A DNA stretch of 64,000 nucleotides from UBA2942 sp045127535 (lineage in GTDB: Bacteria > Bacillota > Clostridia > Lachnospirales > Lachnospiraceae), in NCBI GenBank assembly GCA_045127535.1, contig JBGVQN010000001.1, positions 32,589 to 96,588 on the forward strand, written 5' to 3'. The translations under genes were made by a program, and so were the position numbers. The first letter of the stretch is position 1; each line of letters starts with the position of its first letter. The notes below the pieces were generated by a model. The model worked only from the letters and a program-made list of their open reading frames with translations, was not told the DNA's origin and did not search any database. Positions 37,316 to 46,300 of the stretch are shown here, piece after piece.

Positions 37316-38842
37316 ATGGATATGCAGGAATTAAAGCAACTTATCTACAAGGGTGAGAAAGTTGATATAGAGTGCAAAAAAGCAGAGAACAGTGTACCGA
37401 AGTCTGCGTATGAGTCATATTCTGCATTTGCTAATACAAAAGGTGGATACATTATCCTTGGTGTTAAGGAAGATAAGACGAAAATAAATCCAGAAGAAAG
37501 ATTTATTATACAGGGCATTGATAATCCGGAGAAACAAAAAGAAGATTTCTGGAATACCATTAACGGCAGCAAGGTCAATGTAAACATTTTAAAAGACGAA
37601 GATGTTTATGTTGTTGACGAAGATGGAATCAGTCTTATTGTAATCCATGTGCCAAGAGCTGATTTTAATATGCGTCCGGTGTATATTGGAGAAAATCCAT
37701 ATAAGGGAACATATAAAAGAAATCATGAGGGTGATTATCATGCAACAGAGCATGAAGTCAGGGGAATGATACGAGATCAGAATCCCGAAGGTAATGATAA
37801 CATGATTATCGAATATTACACCATGGATGATATTGATAAGGAAACACTTCGAAGGTATCGTCAGATTTTTGAAATCAGAAACGATGGTCATGTATGGAAT
37901 GCTCTGGATGATAAAGCATTTCTTGAAAAGCTTGGCGGCTACAGGAAAGACAGAAGAACGGGAGTAGAGGGACTTACACTTGCTGGATTTATGATGTTTG
38001 GTACGGGACAGGCTATTCGTGAAATATTCGATAATGTGTTTATGGATTATCGTAATGAGAGCGAAGTAACCGCAGATATTCGCTGGAATGACCGAATTAC
38101 GTATGATGGAACATGGGAGAATAACTTGTTTAATTTTTTTACAAAGGTTACACCCAAATTAACAGAAGATTTGAAGAAACCATTTAAGCTTGAGGGTATA
38201 CAGCGTATAGATGAGACGCCTGTGCATAAAGCAGTAAGAGAGGCATTTGTTAATCTGATTATTCATGCAGATTATCTGATGGATGCGGGCGTTTTGAAGG
38301 TAATCAAAAGGTCAGATGAATTTGAATTTACGAATCCGGGAATATTGAAACTGCCACTTGAGGATATTTACCGTGGGGGGAATTCTAAATCAAGAAATCC
38401 ACATATGCAGACAATGCTTAGATTAGTTGGTTTTGGTGATAATGCCGGTTCGGGATTTCCTACAATTCTTGATACATGGGAGAAAGAGGGATGGGTGACA
38501 CCGGAGCTTATGGAGGATACGAATCTTAATCAGGTGACACTTGTGTTGAAGATGGTTAAGGAGAGGAAAAAACAGGAAGAAACAAACTTCGCTCAAAAAA
38601 ATGAGCGAAGTTTGAGCGAAGTTTTGAGCGAAGTTTTAGTTAAAAAGAATTTTGATAAAGTGTTACCAATAATAGAAATATTAGAAGAAAATGGTATTGT
38701 GACACCAAAGGAGGCTGAAAGTGCGTGTGGTAAATCATCTGCAACGGTTAGGAGATATCTAGGTTTACTTACTGCTACCGGAATTGTGGTAGCTGAGGGA
38801 AGTACGAATAATACGGTATATCGTGTAGTAGATAATTATTAA
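37316..38842 (+). CDS. AlbA_2 (Schlafen-type) domain ATP-binding protein
   Basis: 508 aa. The N-terminal AlbA_2/Schlafen-like domain (VDIECKKAENSVPKSAYES, then FANTKGGYIILGVKED) is followed by an HATPase_c_4-type region with HKAVREAFVNLIIHADY and the GDNAGSGFP loop. A charged linker leads to a C-terminal winged helix (ESACGKSSATVRRYLGLL). The linker has the repeat LSEVLSEVL, encoded by tandem GAGCGAAGTTT units. Such proteins are thought to be nucleic-acid-binding regulators, often in defence islands. GAAGGTG before the ATG at 37316 makes that start more likely than 37292. Confidence 0.85.
   Translation: MDMQELKQLIYKGEKVDIECKKAENSVPKSAYESYSAFANTKGGYIILGVKEDKTKINPEERFIIQGIDNPEKQKEDFWNTINGSKVNVNILKDEDVYVVDEDGISLIVIHVPRADFNMRPVYIGENPYKGTYKRNHEGDYHATEHEVRGMIRDQNPEGNDNMIIEYYTMDDIDKETLRRYRQIFEIRNDGHVWNALDDKAFLEKLGGYRKDRRTGVEGLTLAGFMMFGTGQAIREIFDNVFMDYRNESEVTADIRWNDRITYDGTWENNLFNFFTKVTPKLTEDLKKPFKLEGIQRIDETPVHKAVREAFVNLIIHADYLMDAGVLKVIKRSDEFEFTNPGILKLPLEDIYRGGNSKSRNPHMQTMLRLVGFGDNAGSGFPTILDTWEKEGWVTPELMEDTNLNQVTLVLKMVKERKKQEETNFAQKNERSLSEVLSEVLVKKNFDKVLPIIEILEENGIVTPKEAESACGKSSATVRRYLGLLTATGIVVAEGSTNNTVYRVVDNY
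38584..38636. repeat. 11-bp repeats in the AlbA_2 linker
   Basis: GAGCGAAGTTT occurs at 38603, 38614 and 38626, and its inverse AAACTTCGCTC at 38584. The direct copies encode the SEVL repeat of the linker; the inverted pair could fold an 11-bp hairpin in the mRNA. Repeats in this linker could allow copy-number change. Confidence 0.85.
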
Positions 38843-38920
38843 ATACAACAGAAGGTTAAAAAAGTACAAGGTCAGGCAGAAGCGGAAAGGTTTTAAGAGA
38901 TGGATTTGAGAGAAATGAGA

Positions 38921-38956
38921 CAATGTCCGAATCAATGTCCAAATCAATGTCCGAAT
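38921..38956 (+). repeat. Three 12-bp repeats, likely a linker remnant
   Basis: CAATGTCCGAAT occurs three times in tandem (one copy with G to A). In one frame this reads MSESMSKSMSELE, the kind of short-period linker seen between the ATPase and winged-helix parts of AlbA_2 proteins. It is probably a fragment of a second such gene, lying between the intact AlbA_2 gene and the UPF0158 gene. Confidence 0.5.
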
Positions 38957-39051
38957 TGGAAAGAACAAAGAATAAAGTGTATTTTAGGGAATAATACAAA
39001 TGTGCGATAACATTGTTACCCAAGTCGAAGAACAGATTAAGAGGATAAAAG

Positions 39052-39474
39052 ATGAAAGTAAAATTAGAAGAGATAATCGAGGCAATGGAATTTGCCGATA
39101 TGGAAACAGAATACTATTATGACACTAAGAACGAAAGGATTCTGATGTTGTTTGATGGAATGGTGGATGGCGAGGACGATCCGGAACTCTTCGAAGATAT
39201 CAGTGAGGGATTTGTCGAGGATTATATACCATTACCGGGACAATACGATATCAACGAGTATCGAATAATGGAAGAGTTCATATATGAACTTCCACAGGGA
39301 AAGAATCAGGATGTACTGGAAAGGGCAATGCAGGGAAGAGGAGCTTTTAGAAGATTTAAGGATAAATTGTATGACTTGAATCTGGAGCAACAATGGTATT
39401 CCTATAAGGATAGTGCATATGAAAGAATAGCAAGGCAATGGTGTGAGAGACATAAGATTGATATTGTTGAATAA
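39052..39474 (+). CDS. UPF0158 family protein
   Basis: 140 aa, acidic. The pattern LEEIIEAMEFADMETEYYYD, the central YDINEYRIMEEFIYEL, and the late QGRGAFRRFKDKLYD with WYSYKDSAYERIARQWCE match UPF0158 proteins, a family with no established activity. GAGGATAAAAG precedes the ATG. The next gene starts 17 bases downstream in the same direction, so the two probably share a transcript and head the TIR/RyR operon. Confidence 0.8.
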   Translation: MKVKLEEIIEAMEFADMETEYYYDTKNERILMLFDGMVDGEDDPELFEDISEGFVEDYIPLPGQYDINEYRIMEEFIYELPQGKNQDVLERAMQGRGAFRRFKDKLYDLNLEQQWYSYKDSAYERIARQWCERHKIDIVE

Positions 39475-39491
39475 AAGAAAGAGGTGTATCT

Positions 39492-40757
39492 ATGTTGCCT
39501 ACAGAAGAGATTATACCAATAGTGAAAAACACAATTGCTGCATCAATTAAATGCAATACTCATCGCGGATATATCGGTTGGAGCAGTTGCGATAATATTT
39601 GTATGGACATGAAAGACTGCCTGGATATGTGTGCTGAGACTTTAGAAATGTGTGGTTATATGGCTGCACTTGAAGCTGCTACATACATCTTGGTGTCTGG
39701 TGTAAAACTGGCATCTCATGCAGATAGTAGTTCAGGAATGCTTACAGATGTTATCATGTGTACATATGAACTTGTAGATAAATGTACAAAAGAAATTGAA
39801 AAACAGGATAAACAAATGCGGGATCAAGCACTTGCATTGATTATAAAAGAGTCAAAGAAGAAAGTATTTGATGGTTGGACTGACTGGCGTTATGATTTGT
39901 TGAAATGCGGGATTTGCCTTTGTGATGAAAAGAGTGCAAAGAAACTCGAAAAGACATTGGATGCATTGTTGGAAGATACACAGGAAGATTATTTTCCAGA
40001 ATACAAGAAAGAGAAAGATTTGATTGTAAGATATCATATACATAGACATTTGTATGGTAAAAAGCATACAAAGGACGAACTATATCAGAATATTTCGATA
40101 AATGAACTCCGTATTATAGCTATTAAGGATGCTATGGAAGGCAAGAATTACGATGAAGCAGAGAAACTTTGTTTAGAGAAAGCAAATGAAGAAGAATCTT
40201 GGCATTATCGTAGCAGTGATCCGGAAGATTGGAATAATATGCTATATGACATATACAAGACAGCAAACAACATTGATAAGCAAATTGCACAGGCGAAAAA
40301 GTTATTATTAATGGGAAATGAGAAGTTCTGGGATGTTTTGAAACAGATTTTTATTGAGTGTGGTACATGGGATGAGAATTATGAGAGCTTGTTGCATGAA
40401 TTAAAGGACAGTAAGCGAACCATATGCTATCGCAGTATTCTTGTTGCTGAAAATGAAAAGAAGAGATTGCTTGAAGATGTAATGGAGAATCCATCTGATT
40501 TATTTTATTATGGAAAATATTTAGTGAAGGAATATCCGGAGCAGGTTTATGAGTTGTGTTATAAGGAAATAAGTGAGAATTGTGCTCAGGCAAAGGATAG
40601 ACGAGAATATAAGAAGGTGACGAAGCAGATTGCACAGCTTATAAAATGGAAGGGGAATGATACTGCTAAGTTGTTAATAGATGAATTGAAGCAGACATAT
40701 CCAAGGAAAACGGCATTGTTGGATGAATTGGAGAAGGTGGAGAAGAAACTAAAATAA
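39492..40757 (+). CDS. Unknown all-helical protein (421 aa)
   Basis: I do not recognise a named domain with certainty. The protein is almost entirely helical with several cysteines in the first third (CDNICMDMKDCLDMCAE). A C-terminal part has the regular helix-turn-helix rhythm of TPR/HEAT-like repeats: LRIIAIKDAMEGKNYDEAEK, then YDIYKTANNIDKQIAQAKKL. The C-terminal region resembles the repeats found in SWIM-zinc-finger-associated proteins. GAGGTG precedes the ATG. It lies between UPF0158 and the membrane RyR gene with short gaps, suggesting a scaffold or adaptor role, which is inference. Confidence 0.7.
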   Translation: MLPTEEIIPIVKNTIAASIKCNTHRGYIGWSSCDNICMDMKDCLDMCAETLEMCGYMAALEAATYILVSGVKLASHADSSSGMLTDVIMCTYELVDKCTKEIEKQDKQMRDQALALIIKESKKKVFDGWTDWRYDLLKCGICLCDEKSAKKLEKTLDALLEDTQEDYFPEYKKEKDLIVRYHIHRHLYGKKHTKDELYQNISINELRIIAIKDAMEGKNYDEAEKLCLEKANEEESWHYRSSDPEDWNNMLYDIYKTANNIDKQIAQAKKLLLMGNEKFWDVLKQIFIECGTWDENYESLLHELKDSKRTICYRSILVAENEKKRLLEDVMENPSDLFYYGKYLVKEYPEQVYELCYKEISENCAQAKDRREYKKVTKQIAQLIKWKGNDTAKLLIDELKQTYPRKTALLDELEKVEKKLK

Positions 40758-40817
40758 CAAATAAAAAAGGTTTCATACTTCATTGATGAATTTTGAAAGA
40801 AAGGTTGGATTGTATAA

Positions 40818-42689
40818 ATGAAATTTAATATATCATATGAAGCAATCACTTGGTATATAACTTTGGGAATGGGGGGGATTGTTTTTTTAGTTGGAATGAT
40901 ATATCTTCTTTTGCAAAAAAGGCTAAAAGAACACCATTTTATTAAGGCAGCTTGTATGGAATTTATGGCAGAATGGATATTGATTTTACCGAATCAGTTA
41001 TTTAATGAGATTCACTATACCAATGATGCACTTTATATAGTAGAAAGTATTTGTACAGCATTTGTTAAAACTTTTAATATGTATTTGGGTGGTGGATATG
41101 AGAGATATGCTTATACGGATAATCTAGTGTTTACAAGTGTATATTCCATAGTGAGAATACTTGTATATATGGCTTTATTTGTATTTGCAACCGGCTTTTT
41201 GGTGACTCTCATGGATGGACCTGCACAATGGTTTGCTATGAAAAAAAGAGCCGCCAGAAAGCAATATATTTTCTCTGAATGTAATGAAAAAGCATTATCT
41301 ATTGCGAAGAGTATTCCTAAAATGGGAAAGAAAAACATTGTTTTTGTGTCTGACGGGAAGCTGGACGATCTGGTTAAGGAAAAAATTCAGGAAATAGATG
41401 GATGTTATGTGAAGCTTTCCCTTGACAAGGTGGTAAAAGAGTTAAACCGTAGGTCAAAAGAAATGGAATTGTTTCTATTTGGGGACAATGAAAGGGATAA
41501 TCTTTTTCATTTAGGTGAAATAAGTAGCAGAGGATTACTGGAATGTGGATGTAAAAAGAAAATCTATGTAGAAATACAAGATACTCCATGGAGTCTGTAC
41601 GATGATTTGGTAGAAAAACTTAAAAATGGAGAACAGGAACAGACGGTAGTAAATTATATCAGAATAGAAGAGAATTATGTGTATAATAATCTTTTACATT
41701 ATTCTATTTTCGAAAATTCCATTGAGAATCCTGCAGAAAAGTGCAAAGATATTAATATTTTATTGATTGGTATGAACAGAAGAAATTTTGAGTTTTTGAA
41801 GGCTGTTTTACATTTGGCCCAGATGCCAGGATATCATCTGAATATTATGGTGCTGGATGCAGGTGCAAATCGAGAACTGCTTTGGCAGAAAATGCCAGAA
41901 GTAAAGGATAGTTGTAAGGTTGTAGGGGATGCATGGTATTCTATTATATACAAAGAAAATGTATCATTGGATAGCTGTGCATTAGAAACTATTGTGAAAG
42001 AAGAGTTTATAGATTTTAACTGGGCATATGTAGGTATGGAGGATGATTTGAAGAATATCGGTATTGCCATGAGACTAAATGCGGTTAAGTGTAGAGCGGG
42101 ACAAAAAAATGGATATATCATTCAGGTAAATGTTGCGAGCAAGAAATTTTTGGATAATTATAATTCCGTTATAATGAAAAATATTGTACCAAGTGGAATG
42201 TTTGGTGAAATATACCACTATGATTTTGTTACTATGTCAGCCATTGAAAAGTGTTCCGCTGCAATTCATGAGGTTCGCAATGAAGAAAGAAAAGAAAAAG
42301 CTCCCGATTTGAATATTAAAAGCTGGGTGGCATATTGTAACAATGAATATAACAGACACTCTGTTTATGCAAGAACGCTTGCGTTAAAGTACAAAGTGGA
42401 TTTAATTGAACAGAATTATCAATCGGATTATAGTCTGCTAAGTAAAGACAAAAACTGGAAAATGTATGAACATATGCGATGGAATATGTATACACGAACC
42501 ATGGGATATCAGGTGGCATCTAGGGAGATAATGGATGCGCTTGGTAAATTGGATAAGGATATCAGAAACATTGCTATGATACATAAGGATTTGATTCTGT
42601 TTGAGGAACTTTCTGAGGAGGAACAGAATAAAGATGGTATACTGCTGACACCTGAGATTGTAGCAGAATTAAAGAAGCTGGGAAGATAA
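40818..42689 (+). CDS. Membrane protein with TrkA-N-like and RyR domains
   Basis: 623 aa. Hydrophobic helices lie near residues 11-33 and 113-136, with a weaker one between. Two Rossmann-like regions follow, the first around 150-240 (KKNIVFVSDGKLDDLVKE) and the second around 310-390 (INILLIGMNRRNFEFLKAVL), recalling ion-channel TrkA-N/RCK domains though the glycine motif is degenerate. The C-terminus (about 545-600) is a RyR domain: YEHMRWNMYTRTMGY, then IHKDLILFEELSEEEQNKDG, matching the HxDLVxFxxLPEEEK core. Bacterial RyR domains were proposed to sense nucleotide-derived signals. The TIR gene starts 17 bases downstream. Membrane permeabilisation on signal binding is inferred. Confidence 0.8.
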   Translation: MKFNISYEAITWYITLGMGGIVFLVGMIYLLLQKRLKEHHFIKAACMEFMAEWILILPNQLFNEIHYTNDALYIVESICTAFVKTFNMYLGGGYERYAYTDNLVFTSVYSIVRILVYMALFVFATGFLVTLMDGPAQWFAMKKRAARKQYIFSECNEKALSIAKSIPKMGKKNIVFVSDGKLDDLVKEKIQEIDGCYVKLSLDKVVKELNRRSKEMELFLFGDNERDNLFHLGEISSRGLLECGCKKKIYVEIQDTPWSLYDDLVEKLKNGEQEQTVVNYIRIEENYVYNNLLHYSIFENSIENPAEKCKDINILLIGMNRRNFEFLKAVLHLAQMPGYHLNIMVLDAGANRELLWQKMPEVKDSCKVVGDAWYSIIYKENVSLDSCALETIVKEEFIDFNWAYVGMEDDLKNIGIAMRLNAVKCRAGQKNGYIIQVNVASKKFLDNYNSVIMKNIVPSGMFGEIYHYDFVTMSAIEKCSAAIHEVRNEERKEKAPDLNIKSWVAYCNNEYNRHSVYARTLALKYKVDLIEQNYQSDYSLLSKDKNWKMYEHMRWNMYTRTMGYQVASREIMDALGKLDKDIRNIAMIHKDLILFEELSEEEQNKDGILLTPEIVAELKKLGR

Positions 42690-42706
42690 AGATAGGAGAG
42701 AAAAAG

Positions 42707-44815
42707 ATGATGAATTATGTGACAAGAGGACAGTCAAATCCAATTGGGAAACAGCGGCTTTATTATGCGGCAAGTAAAAAGGATTTTTCTTATCTACATG
42801 ATGTTTCGAAACATATTTTACATAACGTAGATGTGGCAATTTACTATGATGACCAAAACAATACGGAGAATACCATAGAACAGGAAATCTGTGGGATGGA
42901 TTTAGTGGTTTTGGTACTTACTAACGAAGCTTTGGATAGTATGTGTGATGCTATTTCCAGAGTGTTATTTATAGCATATAAGAATAAAATTCCGGTTTTA
43001 CCACTTGCCATTGAAGATGGAGTTGGTGGAAAGTTTAGTGATTTTTGTATACTAAACCGGATGGAAAAAATGCATGTATTATATCCGAATAAGCAGGAGA
43101 TACAAGCACTTTCTTTTTCACAGAAATTGGAAGATTATTTTCAGGAGCATTTGCAGGGGAAGTTGCTTGAAAATGCGGAACGGGAACGTATCTATCAGAA
43201 TTTCAGTGGTTCGGCGTTCCTTAGTTATCGAAAAGCAGACAGAAAGGTTGCGGTTGATTTAATTAAGCTTATTCATCAGAAGGAAGAATGCAGGGATTTT
43301 GCAATCTGGTACGACGAGTATCTTACAGCAGGCGAATCTTATGATGAGGAGATAAAATCCTATATAGATTTTTGTCAGGTGTTTTTGTTTCTTGTAACCA
43401 ATAATATGCTCAAAGAGGATAACTATGCAATCCGGGAAGAATATAAGAGAGCAAAGGAATTAAACAAGAATATTATTATAGTGGATATGATTGCAGAGAA
43501 TCATACTTTGCCAGCTTATCTTATGGAAGGAAATCGCTATATAGGATTGCAAGATATTAGTACACTGCCTCTTGTTATGGGGGAATATATTAAGAAAAAA
43601 ACATTTTTTAATGAAGAAGAAAAATACAAACACGATTATTATCTCGGACTTGCATACGTTTATGGTATTGGTGTTGAAAAAGAGAAAGAGTATGGACTCA
43701 GATTGATAAAAAGTGTGGCAGAATGGGGATTGCCTGAAGCAATGGATACTATAATCAGGTTGTATATGGAGGATCTGGATATTCGTATGGTCATTTATTG
43801 GCAGGAGCACCTAAAGGATTACTATGGGCATAGGTTCAGTGAAAAATATTCGCTGGATACTTTGAAAACGTATATTGGGCATTTGTTACGACTTAGCCAT
43901 TATTATAGGGATGCATCTGACTTAAATAGTGTGGTAGTTTGTTTAGATGAAATTCGTTGCCTGCTGGAGGAAAATGATGGCTGGGAAAATGACACAGAGA
44001 TGTTGGAAAAAGCTATTATCTGGTGTGATTGTTATAGCGATATTTATTACATTGTAAGAGCTTCTTCTAATCATTTTTCAGAAGAAAATTTAGAAAAAGA
44101 ACGCTTGTGTTATATCATGGAACACCGTTATGCGTTGATGTATGCGGATATGGTGGATTCTTTTAAGGCAAAACGATATATATATACGCCAATTATGCGT
44201 ATGGCAGAGATTATGAGTTTTTATGGGGCTACGTTAGATGAGAGGATTGGAGAATATCTGAAGGCACTGGAATTAATTCAGGATGCAGATAATAAGTATC
44301 CTTGTTATGAATCCCGCACAGATTTGTTTGGATGCTATCAAAGCCTTGCTAAACTATATCGGGAGAAGAATGCAGAACTGGCAATGTCTTATGCTTTGAA
44401 TATGTTAGAGTATGCCAGACAGACCTGGCTGGAAAGACAGGAACTAATTCGTTGCTTTAAATATGCGGAGGCTTTGGAGTTTATTGCAAATTTACAGATT
44501 GAGTGTGGCGAAATCACAGAGGCTGTTAGAAATCTAAACAAGGCAACCCAGGCGAGAGTGCATTGTATTGAATCACGGGAAAGGATGGGGGTTGGTGAAA
44601 AAAACTCTGTATATGCTCTGTGTTATGACTATTTTAGCCTTATTGATTTACATCATTCGCTTGGAAATCATGAAAAAGCGTTGCCCTTGTTGGAAGCAGT
44701 CCAAAACCACATTTTCTATTATTATCTTGAAAATAAAGATGAGGAAAATACTGAAGAGGCATCGGAATTGTTATCCAGATTATTTCTGGCACGTTCAAAA
44801 TTGGGAATAGATTAG
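42707..44815 (+). CDS. Tandem-TIR protein with Sel1/TPR-like repeats
   Basis: 702 aa. Residues about 16-145 form a degenerate TIR-like fold (RLYYAASKKDFSYL, DLVVLVLTNEALDS). Residues 167-295 form a second TIR with GSAFLSYRKADRK, IWYDEYLTAGESYDEEI and VFLFLVTNN; by alignment E244 takes the place of the catalytic glutamate of TIR NAD hydrolases, whereas the first copy has R85 there. From 305 on are Sel1/TPR-like helical repeats (YYLGLAYVYGIGVEKEKEYG). GGAGAG precedes the ATG. The gene follows the RyR membrane protein by 17 bases, so the two likely act together. Confidence 0.88.
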   Translation: MMNYVTRGQSNPIGKQRLYYAASKKDFSYLHDVSKHILHNVDVAIYYDDQNNTENTIEQEICGMDLVVLVLTNEALDSMCDAISRVLFIAYKNKIPVLPLAIEDGVGGKFSDFCILNRMEKMHVLYPNKQEIQALSFSQKLEDYFQEHLQGKLLENAERERIYQNFSGSAFLSYRKADRKVAVDLIKLIHQKEECRDFAIWYDEYLTAGESYDEEIKSYIDFCQVFLFLVTNNMLKEDNYAIREEYKRAKELNKNIIIVDMIAENHTLPAYLMEGNRYIGLQDISTLPLVMGEYIKKKTFFNEEEKYKHDYYLGLAYVYGIGVEKEKEYGLRLIKSVAEWGLPEAMDTIIRLYMEDLDIRMVIYWQEHLKDYYGHRFSEKYSLDTLKTYIGHLLRLSHYYRDASDLNSVVVCLDEIRCLLEENDGWENDTEMLEKAIIWCDCYSDIYYIVRASSNHFSEENLEKERLCYIMEHRYALMYADMVDSFKAKRYIYTPIMRMAEIMSFYGATLDERIGEYLKALELIQDADNKYPCYESRTDLFGCYQSLAKLYREKNAELAMSYALNMLEYARQTWLERQELIRCFKYAEALEFIANLQIECGEITEAVRNLNKATQARVHCIESRERMGVGEKNSVYALCYDYFSLIDLHHSLGNHEKALPLLEAVQNHIFYYYLENKDEENTEEASELLSRLFLARSKLGID

Positions 44816-45098
44816 AAAAATCCTAGATCCGTGAAACTCAACGGTAAGTGATCCCGGACAAGGCGTATGCTACTCCGGCATTTTCATGCGAAAACGCTTC
44901 CTATGCTAGTTGGTACAGGTAGACAATATCATTCGAATCATCAAAGCTAACGGTAGAATTACATTCTTTACAACTGATAATGAGAATTGACTGTCTGCAC
45001 TAGTGGATAAATTGTTTCTTTCTTACCAACAACGCAGATACGGTTGTAGCTGTTACAGTAAACTTGAAAAACTATATAGCAAATAACAGAGTTGTTTG
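44816..45098. pseudogene. Eroded minus-strand mobilization genes
   Basis: Between about 44915 and 45060 the sequence is a decayed copy of the minus-strand genes at 46.3-46.9 kb: ACAATATCATTCG corresponds to 46407, GAATTACATTCTTTACAAC to 46441, and TTTCTTTCTTACCAACAACG to 46756. A deletion joins the two parts. No open gene survives. The first ~100 bases of the gap hold nothing I recognise. Confidence 0.75.
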
Positions 45099-45154
45099 TA
45101 TCTCCATCAAGTCTATTGATATCTCCGTCATTTCTTGGTAGAATGATGGAGATA
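45099..45154. promoter_or_regulatory. Operator repeats ahead of fic copy 1
   Basis: TATCTCCATCA (45099), TATCTCCGTCATT (45120) and the inverse AATGATGGAGATA (45142-45154) lie just upstream of the first Fic gene. The same motif makes a perfect 35-bp palindrome before the second Fic gene. Such spacing suggests autoregulation by the Fic protein's C-terminal DNA-binding helix. Confidence 0.7.
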
Positions 45155-45177
45155 ATTTAAAAATGAAGGAGATTTTC

Positions 45178-46224
45178 ATGAGAGAATTTGATTTTAAAAA
45201 TAATCCAACAAAGTTGCTAAATCCAGAAATTGTTCAGATGGTTGGAAGTATTCATGAACATAAGGGTAAGCAGGAGTTGTTTTTGGAGGCAAATGTTGAT
45301 GAATTAAAAACATTGTTAGAAGTGGCTCTTATTCAGAGTACAGGTGCATCTAATAGAATCGAAGGAATTTTTACAAGCGATAAGCGTTTGGAAGAACTGG
45401 TAAGTCAAAAAACTGAACCACGTAATCGTTCAGAACAGGAAATTGCCGGCTATCGAGAAGTGCTTACGACAATTCATGAAAGTTATGAATATATTATGCC
45501 TAGAACTAATGTGATTTTGCAATTACATAGGGATTTATATTCATATTCCCAGGGAGCAGCCGGCGGTAGTTATAAGAATTCAGATAATGTAATCGCAGAA
45601 AGAGATGTAGAGGGAAATCAAAAAGTCCGTTTTATACCTGTTCCAGCATTTCAAACATCAGAAGCAATGGATGAATTATGTACTCGATTTTTAGAAGAAT
45701 GGGAAGCTGACCGAATAGATAAATTAATCCTTATACCTATGTTTATCCTTGATTTTCTCTGTATTCATCCGTTTAATGATGGAAATGGCAGAATGAGTCG
45801 ATTGTTAACACTTTTGTTATTTTATAAAGCAGGTTATATTGTTGGAAAATATGTTAGTATGGAAATGCTAATAGAAAAAACAAAGGAAACATATTATGAG
45901 GCATTACAGTCAAGTTCATTTGGATGGCATGAGAATAAAAATGATTACGAGCCTTTTGTCAAATACTATCTTGGAATTATGTTAAAGGCATATAATGAGT
46001 TTGAAAATAGAGTGGAACATCTGAAACACCGTAATCTTTCAAAACCAGAAAGAATAAAAAATGTAATTGACCAAAAGGTGGGGAAAATTACGAAGAAAGA
46101 AATAATGGAACTTTGTCCTGATATAAGTAAAGTTACTGTGGAAAGAACTTTGACAGATATGGTAAAAAGTGGATATATTGCTAAAGTTGGAGCAGGACCA
46201 TCTACAGGATATGTTCGTATATAA
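45178..46224 (+). CDS. Fic family protein, copy 1
   Basis: 348 aa. The active-site motif HPFNDGNGRMSR lies at residues 197-208. The autoinhibitory motif S58-N-R-I-E62-G63, of the S/T-xxx-E-G/N type, precedes it, so the protein carries its own inhibitor. Fic enzymes transfer AMP to proteins or remove it. A C-terminal winged helix (KITKKEIMELCPDISKVTVE and RTLTDMVKSGYIAK) probably binds DNA. AAGGAG precedes the ATG at 45178; the ATG at 45163 is less likely. About 90% of residues match copy 2 at 47.5 kb. Target protein unknown. Confidence 0.92.
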   Translation: MREFDFKNNPTKLLNPEIVQMVGSIHEHKGKQELFLEANVDELKTLLEVALIQSTGASNRIEGIFTSDKRLEELVSQKTEPRNRSEQEIAGYREVLTTIHESYEYIMPRTNVILQLHRDLYSYSQGAAGGSYKNSDNVIAERDVEGNQKVRFIPVPAFQTSEAMDELCTRFLEEWEADRIDKLILIPMFILDFLCIHPFNDGNGRMSRLLTLLLFYKAGYIVGKYVSMEMLIEKTKETYYEALQSSSFGWHENKNDYEPFVKYYLGIMLKAYNEFENRVEHLKHRNLSKPERIKNVIDQKVGKITKKEIMELCPDISKVTVERTLTDMVKSGYIAKVGAGPSTGYVRI

Positions 46225-46227
46225 AAC

Positions 46228-46284
46228 AAATCTCCGTCATTTTCACCAAAAATGACGGAGATTTGTGAAAGTATGATGGAGATA
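46228..46284. promoter_or_regulatory. Palindrome after fic copy 1
   Basis: AAATCTCCGTCATTTT (46228-46243) and AAAATGACGGAGATTT (46249-46264) are perfect 16-bp inverted copies around a five-base loop. A further half-site GTATGATGGAGATA lies at 46271. The motif matches the operators upstream of both Fic genes; here it sits right after the stop codon and may both end transcription and bind the regulator. Confidence 0.75.
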
Positions 46285-46300
46285 AAAAATACATTATGAG

